Assembly (NCBI GenBank): GCA_013373005.1
Contig: JABXIP010000003.1
Span: 1 to 16,747 of the forward strand
Direction: 5' to 3'
Length of the DNA stretch: 16,747 nucleotides
Source of the DNA: Cytophagia bacterium
GTDB lineage: Bacteria > Bacteroidota > Bacteroidia > Cytophagales > Cyclobacteriaceae
Of this stretch, positions 1 through 5,493 are shown in pieces. The notes below the pieces were generated by a model, which was not told the DNA's origin, searched no databases, and worked only from the letters and a program-made list of their open reading frames with translations. How positions within the stretch are numbered: position 1 is the first letter of the stretch; every line of letters starts with the position of its first letter. The position numbers were made by a program, and so were the translations under genes.

Positions 1-944
1 CTGAATTCATCAGTTTCTGAAGGATTAAAGAAAATGGTTGGGTTGAGTGTTAAGCTCCTCGTTTCGGGTAAGTCAGAGAAGTTATCGTCATTGGCATCAT
101 ATGCAGTCTGTCGATGGGCAGATCCAAAAAGTGTATAAGACCATCGGTCTTTGGCGGAAGCATGAAAAGAATTAAGTGTGGTTGCTGCCGCTGAAGTTTG
201 ATCTAGCATTACTTTGGTCAAGGCTTCTTCTTCGGGCCTAATGCTTACCAAGTTCACCAATCCGGCAATGGCACCACCTCCATAAAGTGTAGAATTACTT
301 CCTTTGATTACCTCCACTTGGCGAAGATCTAGCGGAGGAATCTGCATAATGCTCAATCCGCCAGAGAAACCGCCATAAAGTGGGAACCCGTCTTTCATCA
401 ACTGAGTGTATCTTCCATCCAAGCCCTGAATTCTTATGCTCTGATTGGCCGAACTTGGTGAAGTAACCTGCATCTGAATGCCTGTGCTTTCGCGAAGCAG
501 CATGGCAATGTTAGCCGAGCGCATAACTGCTTTTTCCTGAAGTTCTTCGGCCCCAAGAAACTCTATTCTCGTAGGAATGTCTTCTATGCTTCGGCTGGTT
601 CGAGTAGCCGTTACTACCATTTCTTCCATCTCCTCTTCATGTTGATGCATGAGTATTTCAATAGGAGATGTTCCCTCAAAAGGGATATTATAAGTATTTC
701 GCTGGGTTTCATAACCGATGAAAGAGATTCTTACGGTAAGGCTCCCTGCGCTGATATTGTTTAGAGTAGCTACTCCGTTTTCATCGGCAATAGCTCCTAA
801 ACTGGATGATGCATAAACAGACGCCCCAATCAGTGGTTCTTCAGTTTCTCCATCCAGAATTTTAAAGGTAAGTGAATTTTGTGCCTGTACCGTACTGCCA
901 ATAAGCAGCATGCACGTGGCTATAAATAGTTTTATAGTGTTCAT
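1..944 (-). CDS. TonB-dependent outer-membrane receptor, N-terminal part (runs off left edge)
   Basis: Only residues 1-314 are in the window; the C-terminal barrel lies beyond position 1. Residues 1-22 are a signal peptide ending in VQAQ. Residues about 23-100 form a carboxypeptidase-regulatory-like (CarboxypepD_reg) beta domain, usual on Bacteroidota SusC/FecA-type receptors. A His/Glu-rich linker (HQHEEEMEEM) leads into the TonB-box-like MVVTATR at 109-115. The plug domain follows (about 116-235), with IRIQGLDGRY, LYGGFSGG, VEVIKGSNSTLYGGGAIAG and NLVS all recognisable, and then the first barrel strands. Such receptors import metal chelates, cobamides or other ligands with energy from TonB-ExbBD. 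The gene follows a small cysteine-rich exported protein by 68 bp and is probably cotranscribed with it. That pairing and the His/Glu linker suggest a metal-related substrate, but this is inference. The ATG at 944 is the only start giving a complete signal peptide. Confidence 0.9.
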   Translation of the reverse strand, partial: MNTIKLFIATCMLLIGSTVQAQNSLTFKILDGETEEPLIGASVYASSSLGAIADENGVATLNNISAGSLTVRISFIGYETQRNTYNIPFEGTSPIEILMHQHEEEMEEMVVTATRTSRSIEDIPTRIEFLGAEELQEKAVMRSANIAMLLRESTGIQMQVTSPSSANQSIRIQGLDGRYTQLMKDGFPLYGGFSGGLSIMQIPPLDLRQVEVIKGSNSTLYGGGAIAGLVNLVSIRPEEEALTKVMLDQTSAAATTLNSFHASAKDRWSYTLFGSAHRQTAYDANDDNFSDLPETRSLTLNPTIFFNPSETDEF

Positions 945-1012
945 GTGAATTTTATCAATTGCCAAACAATGGCCTCTTCAGGCCTAAATTTTAGTTATAA
1001 ATCGAAGGGCAA

Positions 1013-1321
1013 TTATGCACGGGGAGGTTGCCAGATTTTTCGGCTATGTTTTAGCGGTTCTGAACCAAGAACAGCCGAGAAATATGCTGAATTGGCTGAG
1101 TAAGCCAAGTCTAAATCAAAAGCTTTTTGAGAGATGGTAAAATTGCAGCAAGCGCAGCAGAAGGGGGAGCAATCTTCAAGATCATCGGTATGAGCATCAT
1201 CTGCCGGAATTTGAGAAGAAATTTCCTGTTGAGTGGCAACATCCTCACCATAACAGTCTGTGCATGGCGCAAGACTCAATATAAAAATGACAATGGAAAG
1301 AAAGGCAAATGCTCTTCTCAT
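1013..1321 (-). CDS. Small cysteine-rich exported protein, DUF6660-like
   Basis: A 102-residue protein with an N-terminal hydrophobic export segment (about residues 3-19) followed by C20 and C23. The middle is acidic with one histidine (DDAHTDDLED, 41-50), followed by a dense cysteine cluster CSPFCCACC at 51-59. The C-terminus ends in IWQPPRA. A CSPFC-type cluster and a terminal WQPP motif are what I recall of the Bacteroidota family DUF6660, whose members sit just upstream of TonB-dependent receptors; this match is from memory. The Cys/His/Asp pattern could bind a soft metal in the periplasm or keep the receptor partner metal-free, but no function is established. It lies 67 bp after hemA and 68 bp before the receptor, all on the same strand. 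An opposite-strand open frame across this gene has no protein features and is treated as a shadow. Confidence 0.75.
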   Translation of the reverse strand: MRRAFAFLSIVIFILSLAPCTDCYGEDVATQQEISSQIPADDAHTDDLEDCSPFCCACCNFTISQKAFDLDLAYSANSAYFSAVLGSEPLKHSRKIWQPPRA

Positions 1322-1388
1322 AAGGCCAAAGGTAAGGTCTTAGGAAGTGCAGCAGGATATCAAAATGAGGAATTTCTTAGGAGAGCGC

Positions 1389-2639
1389 TTAGTTAGAATA
1401 TCTGGGATCTAACTCAAAGAGCTGCTTGAGCATTTCAGAAAGATCTTCTGCATTCCCTCGTTGGCAGGCAGATTTCAATTGCATGGCAGGCAGCTTTACA
1501 ATTTGGTTGATGATGCCTTGAGTGAGTTGTTCGAACCTCTGAGCATCTTCCGACTCTAAGTCTTTGAAATGCCTACTGAGCTCTTTTTTTCTGATTTCAT
1601 CGAGCTTGTTTTTAAGGCCACTAAGCGAGTTGGAGTATTGCATACTTCTGGACCAATCTTCGAGACTTGAAATAGACTCTTCTATGATTTCCATTACTTG
1701 TGGAATGGCCTGTCTTCTCTTTTGCAATGTTCCTTTCAAGACCTCTCCAAGCTGATCTACATTGTAAAGCTGAACTGAAGGGTCTTCTTTCACAGCACTA
1801 TCTATACTTGCCGGAACGGCTAAATCGATCATCAATTTTTGAAAGGCTGTATACCCTATCATAGAAGCATTGATGATTGGTTTTTCAACACTTACGGCAC
1901 TAATGACTACATCTGATTCGGCTACTCTTTGAGCGAGTTGTTCTATAGGTGCATAAGACATTTGGAGCTCTTCAGCCAAAGCTTTGGCTTTAGACTCGGT
2001 ACGATTTATAAGGGTAATAGACAGCTCTGAACCGGCCAGGTTCTTTACAACATCCAACCCAATTTCACCGAGGCCTACAATGAGTACTTTGGTAAAAGTA
2101 AAGTCTTCTGCAAACCGTTTGGTTAAGAAGGAAGATGCCGAGGCTAGCGAGGCCTGACCATCTCTGATAGCCGTTTCCTGAACAGCTCTTTTATTGGCAT
2201 AAAAAACAGTATGCATCAATCTGTGAATAAAGGGGCCTGCCAAGTTCAGTTCATGACTCAATTGATAAGCCCTTTTTACCTGATTTATGATTTGAAGATC
2301 TCCCAGAACTTTTGATTCCAAGCCCAGAGCTACTTTGAAAAGATGGCTCGCGGCTTGTTCTCCGGTAGTATGGTTGAAAAGTCTCTCTAGTTTTTGAGAA
2401 GGAAGCCACTTATAAGCCGCATAAGCTCTAACAATGTTTTTGATTTCGTTCAGATCATTGGTGTATGCATATATCTCAAATCTGTTACAAGTAGAAATCA
2501 TCATCAACTCCTTAATGCCGAGTGATTCTTGGCACAGTGTCAGGAATTCTCTCGATTCCTGTTCATTACAAGACACCTGACTTCTTTCTTCTAAAGAAGA
2601 AGTTTGATGAGATATACTAAGGCAGTGGAAATTTTTCAT
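1389..2639 (-). CDS. hemA: Glutamyl-tRNA reductase (HemA)
   Basis: It reduces glutamyl-tRNA(Glu) to glutamate-1-semialdehyde with NADPH, the first committed step of C5-pathway tetrapyrrole (heme) synthesis, in the cytoplasm. At 416 residues it has normal length. The N-terminal catalytic domain has the STCNRFEIY motif with nucleophile Cys51, and the HLFKVALGLESKVLGD region (99-114) including conserved His99. The NADPH domain begins at VLIVGLGEIG (about 185-194). The linker and C-terminal helical dimerisation domain are complete (EDWSRS near 320, LDEIRKKELSRHF, LFELDPRY at the end). No hemC or hemD is adjacent, although heme genes often cluster. Instead it follows a lipoprotein with two truncated-globin-like domains by 66 bp, and a strong hairpin fills most of that gap, so expression may depend on readthrough or attenuation. 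Whether this is the only GluTR of the genome cannot be told here. Confidence 0.93.
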   Translation of the reverse strand: MKNFHCLSISHQTSSLEERSQVSCNEQESREFLTLCQESLGIKELMMISTCNRFEIYAYTNDLNEIKNIVRAYAAYKWLPSQKLERLFNHTTGEQAASHLFKVALGLESKVLGDLQIINQVKRAYQLSHELNLAGPFIHRLMHTVFYANKRAVQETAIRDGQASLASASSFLTKRFAEDFTFTKVLIVGLGEIGLDVVKNLAGSELSITLINRTESKAKALAEELQMSYAPIEQLAQRVAESDVVISAVSVEKPIINASMIGYTAFQKLMIDLAVPASIDSAVKEDPSVQLYNVDQLGEVLKGTLQKRRQAIPQVMEIIEESISSLEDWSRSMQYSNSLSGLKNKLDEIRKKELSRHFKDLESEDAQRFEQLTQGIINQIVKLPAMQLKSACQRGNAEDLSEMLKQLFELDPRYSN

Positions 2640-2664
2640 GGAGAGATGGATGGATTGAGAAATA

Positions 2665-2692
2665 ACCCGGTTGACTAGGAAGCCAACCGGGG
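2665..2692 (-). terminator. Strong hairpin between globin-like gene and hemA (terminator or attenuator)
   Basis: Arms CCCGGTTG (2666-2673) and CAACCGGG (2684-2691) are perfect complements. The stem extends inward by three more pairs to a tetraloop. The innermost mismatch is A-C on the plus strand but a G-U wobble in the minus-strand RNA, so an 11-bp continuous stem exists only in the minus transcript, the coding direction here. It is followed in that direction by the U-rich UUAUUUCUC. It begins about 15 nt after the globin-like stop codon and ends about 26 nt before the hemA start, so it is either a leaky terminator or an attenuator. Confidence 0.7.
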
Positions 2693-2705
2693 TAATTAAA
2701 TAAAC

Positions 2706-3740
2706 CTATCGTTGAACGACTACTCCTCTAAGCGAGTTAATTAAGGCTCCTATTTCCCGTACCAGGGGACCGTTATTTTCTACTGTTACACCATTCTGGG
2801 CAAGACCCTGAACGGCATCTTCGATGAAGGCATCCATGGCGGCATCATCTGCTGCCTGAGCCATTCTACTATTTACGCTTGGGTCGTGTGCATCTGCCAT
2901 ACTCAAACCGGTATAAGTCTGAGTTGTAGCTCCTGCGGCAACTGAGAAGAAGTCAGTTAGGCTGGCACTCAAGGCTGCAAAACCGGTAAGGTCGTTATTA
3001 CCAACTTCTGAAAGAAGTACTTCAAAGTAAGGCTGTAATCTTTGATCTGCTGCAATTACGAAGATTGTTGAATCTACCACTGCTCTGAAAGTGAGCCTTC
3101 CCTGCTCAATCATTTGACCTGAGTTGTTTGGATCATCCACCATGGTTGTTCCTCCCAGTCTGGCATACAGCGTTTCTGTTCTTTGCACCACTACATCTCT
3201 TAGAGACTCTAATAGCTGACCAATAGGTTGAATAATGTCTGGATCAGTCACGCCATTTTTGGCTGCTCCGGCTACTACATCTTCAATGAAAGCGTCCATA
3301 GCGGCATCGTCTGCAGCAAAAGACATTCTAGAATTTACTTCAGGGTCATGAGCATCTGTCATGTTCATTCCAGAGTAAGTGAAATTTTCAGCACCTGTGG
3401 CTACTGCAAAGAAATCAGTTAGACTTGAACTCAAGGCGGCAAATCCACTGAGGTTATTGTTGCCAACTTCAGACAATAGAACTTCGAAGTAAGGCGATAA
3501 TCTTTGGTCTGCAGCAATTACAAAAATTGTTGAATCAACAACCGCCCTTAGATTCAAGCGCCCTTGCTCAATCTGAGTACCGGGATTATTGGGGTCATCT
3601 ACCAATGTGGTTCCGCCTAGAACACCGTAGAGCGAATCGTCTACAGGCATTTCCATGTCTTCACCATCATCATCTGAGCAACTCATGGCAGTTGTCATCA
3701 CTACCAATAGTGCCATTAATATTCTTAATAAGTTTTTCAT
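2706..3740 (-). CDS. Lipoprotein with two tandem truncated-hemoglobin-like domains
   Basis: 344 residues. The signal peptide ends in the lipobox AMSC (18-21). The mature N-terminus CSDDDGED resembles the acidic export signal that sends Bacteroidota lipoproteins to the cell surface. Two repeats of about 150 residues (37-187 and 191-344) align with group 1 truncated hemoglobin (GlbN/HbN): LYxxLGG at the start, RAVVD...ADQRL.PYF (helices A-C), LTDFF.VA.GA...Y.G (E), the M.DAH motif (F) and DAAMDAFIED (G). The proximal heme ligand is His131 in domain 1 and His285 in domain 2. Compared with M. tuberculosis HbN, distal Tyr B10 is Ile (72 and 226) and Gln E11 is Leu (107 and 261) in both domains. 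Each domain also has an insert of about 20 residues after LGG and a shorter one after the proximal His. It lies 26 bp after a small membrane protein and upstream of hemA. The family assignment is by eye; heme binding is inferred. Confidence 0.75.
   Translation of the reverse strand: MKNLLRILMALLVVMTTAMSCSDDDGEDMEMPVDDSLYGVLGGTTLVDDPNNPGTQIEQGRLNLRAVVDSTIFVIAADQRLSPYFEVLLSEVGNNNLSGFAALSSSLTDFFAVATGAENFTYSGMNMTDAHDPEVNSRMSFAADDAAMDAFIEDVVAGAAKNGVTDPDIIQPIGQLLESLRDVVVQRTETLYARLGGTTMVDDPNNSGQMIEQGRLTFRAVVDSTIFVIAADQRLQPYFEVLLSEVGNNDLTGFAALSASLTDFFSVAAGATTQTYTGLSMADAHDPSVNSRMAQAADDAAMDAFIEDAVQGLAQNGVTVENNGPLVREIGALINSLRGVVVQR
2709..3170 (-). repeat. Second copy of internal truncated-globin-like repeat
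   Basis: This encodes residues 191-344 of the lipoprotein. It matches the first copy at a constant offset of 154 codons through the proximal histidine. Identity is highest in the insert (VDDPNN.G..IEQGRL), in RAVVDSTIFVIAADQRL, in PYFEVLLSEVGNN and in AADDAAMDAFIED. This indicates duplication within the gene rather than two independent fusions. Confidence 0.8.
3180..3632 (-). repeat. First copy of internal truncated-globin-like repeat
   Basis: This encodes residues 37-187. It is the partner of the copy at 2709-3170. The two copies carry the same substitutions at the distal heme-pocket positions, so these were probably lost before the duplication. Confidence 0.8.
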
Positions 3741-3766
3741 AAGAAATGGGGTTTGGGTTTAATAGG

Positions 3767-4201
3767 TTATCTGAATGTTTTTTGAACAAAGCTGCTGAAG
3801 CGATAAGAGAGAGATTCTTTATCCATTACCGGGCAACCGCTGGCTTCATCGATTGGAGGCGCCACATAGGGTTTGGCCGCCAGATCAACCTTTTGAGTGA
3901 ATTGATTATACACTTCCTCATTGCTCAGCTGACCGGCCTGATAGCTATAAACTAATGTGCCTTGCTCATTATTCACGAAAGTATTTTTGATACCATCAAT
4001 GCTTTTAATGGCCTTTAGAATTTGTTGGGCTTGCTCATCGTTCAATGAGTTTTCAAAATCTATTCGGCTAAGTTGCCAGTTGACGTGGGTATTGTTAGAG
4101 GGCTTGGTTACTGCCAGAATATGAGCAACGAGAACTACGCATAGGAGAATAGCTACTCCCAAGCTGTATAGCCCTATTCTTAGAATTAGTCTTTTTTTCA
4201 T
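3767..4201 (-). CDS. Membrane-anchored small protein with HMA-like fold and CPV motif
   Basis: 144 residues. A basic N-terminus (KKRLILR) precedes one transmembrane helix at about 9-31, so the rest is probably periplasmic. Residues about 40-113 have the length and beta-alpha-beta-beta-alpha-beta pattern of a ferredoxin-like, heavy-metal-associated (HMA) fold: WQLSRIDFENSLNDEQAQQILKAIKSI is strand then helix, followed by KNTFVNN and TLVYSYQ as two strands and a second helix. The usual CxxC metal motif is missing. The tail has GCPVMDKES (122-130), and Cys-Pro-Val resembles the heme regulatory CP motif. It starts the probable transcript with the globin-like lipoprotein (26 bp away), so a role in heme or metal handling is inferred. 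I do not recognise the family; the fold is assigned by pattern only. Confidence 0.7.
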   Translation of the reverse strand: MKKRLILRIGLYSLGVAILLCVVLVAHILAVTKPSNNTHVNWQLSRIDFENSLNDEQAQQILKAIKSIDGIKNTFVNNEQGTLVYSYQAGQLSNEEVYNQFTQKVDLAAKPYVAPPIDEASGCPVMDKESLSYRFSSFVQKTFR

Positions 4202-4206
4202 GGTAC

Positions 4207-4230
4207 GTAGGTTATTAAGTGATAGCCTAC
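4207..4230. promoter_or_regulatory. Inverted repeat just upstream of the HMA-like/globin genes
   Basis: Arms GTAGGTTAT (4207-4215) and ATAGCCTAC (4222-4230) are separated by 6 nt and match at 8 of 9 positions. The site begins 5 nt upstream of the start codon at 4201, so it could be a repressor operator or a leader hairpin covering the ribosome entry site. No matching -7 promoter element was found nearby. Confidence 0.4.
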
Positions 4231-4328
4231 TTACGCAGTGAAAAAGCCGGGTGGATTTAGTTAGTAGAACAGGAAAGGCTATTTGGAATCATTCTTAATA
4301 GATTAACTACAGAAAGGCTGAAATGAGA

Positions 4329-4351
4329 AAAGAGGCCTTTTGAGCCTCTTT
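4329..4351 (-). terminator. Rho-independent terminator of the acidic lipoprotein gene
   Basis: Perfect 8-bp arms AAAGAGGC (4329-4336) and GCCTCTTT (4344-4351) enclose a 7-nt loop. In the minus direction the stem is followed by UCUCAUUU. It lies 23 nt past the stop codon of the gene ending at 4375. Confidence 0.75.
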
Positions 4352-4374
4352 CTTAATTGATTTGTATTTTCTTC

Positions 4375-4941
4375 TTACTGAATAGAAACGGTAAAGCTTA
4401 CTCTAACATCTTCCTCACCACCTGCATTGGTTGGGTCTCCGGAAGATACACCTGTTGCAGATTTATTTGGTTCATGAATGAGTACAACGGCCAAGCTGCC
4501 TGTGCTGGCATCGCCAGTTGTGGCAGATCCAACAATGCCTATTGGGTTACCGTCTCCGTCCTCATCGCCATAGGAATATGAAAAATTAAGTCCGGAGGCT
4601 ACTTCAAAGAAAACCTGATGATCTTTTGCCTCTTCTTCTACTTCTTCCGTAATGTCTTCAGTGCTAGACGAGGCTTCGTTTTGAAATTGAACTGAAACGC
4701 TGTAGTTAGTATTGGCGGCTAAAGTTGGGTTAGTAATGATAGGCGAGTTACCACCTGCTCCATCAAAATCTCTGAACGAAGCTACAACATCTGTTCCTCC
4801 TCCAACTGGAGAGAAGGTCACAATTACTGTTGTGATAAGTTCTTCTTCGTTCACAGGTTCTGGATCGTCTTTATCGCAAGAGAAAACGGTAGCTACTATT
4901 GCTAATATGAATAACCACTTGAGTTTTAAAGAGTGTTTCAT
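4375..4941 (-). CDS. Acidic lipoprotein, 'type 1 periplasmic binding fold'-like Bacteroidota family
   Basis: 188 residues. The signal peptide ends in the lipobox VFSC (Cys22). The mature start CDKDDPEPVNEEE fits the K-(D/E)2 surface-export signal of Bacteroidota lipoproteins. The rest is beta-rich and acidic: ITTVIVTFSPVGGG, FRDFDGAGG, a TEDITEEVEEEAKDHQVFFEV stretch in the middle, then YSYGDEDGDGNPIG and a final SLAVVLIHEP strand. This layout resembles small lipoproteins often labelled 'type 1 periplasmic binding fold superfamily', which I recall beside TonB receptors; no biochemical role is known to me. DEDGDGNP could bind calcium. The gene stands alone, between a palindromic site upstream and a terminator downstream, which suggests separate regulation by a metal-responsive repressor (inference). 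Confidence 0.8.
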   Translation of the reverse strand: MKHSLKLKWLFILAIVATVFSCDKDDPEPVNEEELITTVIVTFSPVGGGTDVVASFRDFDGAGGNSPIITNPTLAANTNYSVSVQFQNEASSSTEDITEEVEEEAKDHQVFFEVASGLNFSYSYGDEDGDGNPIGIVGSATTGDASTGSLAVVLIHEPNKSATGVSSGDPTNAGGEEDVRVSFTVSIQ

Positions 4942-4962
4942 GTCTTCTAGTTTTATAGTTTA

Positions 4963-4995
4963 TGCAACATTATTGCTTTTGCAATTATGTTGCAA
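4963..4995. promoter_or_regulatory. TTGCAA-N5-TTGCAA palindrome (Fur-family-like operator)
   Basis: A perfect 17-bp 6-5-6 palindrome spans 4979-4995. Next to it is a weaker TGCAA-N5-TTGC box at 4963-4976. The whole 4963-4994 stretch is an inverted repeat with 14-nt arms, one mismatch and a TTTT centre. It lies 21-54 bp upstream of the lipoprotein start at 4941, where a repressor would block transcription. Site size and symmetry resemble Fur/Zur-type operators; the cognate regulator is unknown. Confidence 0.55.
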
Positions 4996-5018
4996 GAACA
5001 ATCTTCTTTTCTTCTATA

Positions 5019-5483
5019 TTAATTGATGGACGGCTTTAACCGAAGCCTCATCAGTACATCGCATCTGGAAGAACGACTTGCTGTATTCATATCTTCAAAG
5101 CCGAGTTTTTGGTAAAGTTGAATGGCTGTCTGCAACTTTTGGCTGGTTTCTAGCCATACTTCCCTTAGATCTCGCTTTTGGGCTTCTTTCAAAACAGCTA
5201 AGCAAAGCTGCTTACCTATTCCCCTGCCTCTATGGCTTTTTTTAACTCCAAGTTTAGTAATCATGGTTTTACCAATTGTTTTCTCAAGACAAATAGTTCC
5301 TACCAATTCATTTTCATCTAATGCCAGAAGTATCAGACCTCCCTTTTGAATGATATTTCTTTCAGGATCATTTAAAATCGAATAATCAGCCTCTTCAACT
5401 CCAATGTATTCTTCTAACCATTCCAGGTTAATAGACTTAAAGTCTTCAGCATATTTAGTTTGAAATGGTATTACCCGAACCAT
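5019..5483 (-). CDS. GNAT-family N-acetyltransferase
   Basis: With the start at 5483 the protein has 154 residues. It would transfer an acetyl group from acetyl-CoA to an amine. Motif A is clear: LGVKKSHRGRGIGKQL (78-93), with RGRGIG contacting the CoA pyrophosphate. Motif B is AIQLYQKLGFE (120-130), where the Tyr typically acts as general acid. The acceptor substrate cannot be deduced. An in-frame ATG at 5522 would overlap the end of the amidohydrolase gene by 29 bp and add a basic extension without family features. I chose the ATG at 5483, which leaves 10 bp after the upstream stop. It is the last gene of the LiaF-like/amidohydrolase/GNAT operon. Confidence 0.9.
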   Translation of the reverse strand: MVRVIPFQTKYAEDFKSINLEWLEEYIGVEEADYSILNDPERNIIQKGGLILLALDENELVGTICLEKTIGKTMITKLGVKKSHRGRGIGKQLCLAVLKEAQKRDLREVWLETSQKLQTAIQLYQKLGFEDMNTASRSSRCDVLMRLRLKPSIN

Positions 5484-5493
5484 CAGAGAAACT

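Noticed and set aside
971..984. Small hairpin GGCCT-CTTC-AGGCC in the leader of the TonB receptor gene as a riboswitch
   Set aside because: Five pairs alone, without the conserved bases of a cobalamin or other known riboswitch; the 68-bp gap is also too short.
1327..1334. TACCTTTG as a promoter -7 element for the cysteine-rich gene (minus strand)
   Set aside because: It is only about 5 nt from the start codon and has no TTG at the right spacing. A leaderless start is possible but unsupported.
1127..1396. 89-codon plus-strand open frame across the cysteine-rich gene and the gap to hemA
   Set aside because: It is opposite a gene with clear export and cysteine-motif features, and its own translation shows no family pattern.
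4712..5026. 104-codon plus-strand open frame over the acidic lipoprotein start and its upstream palindrome
   Set aside because: Low-complexity serine-rich antisense translation; the minus-strand lipoprotein is far better supported.
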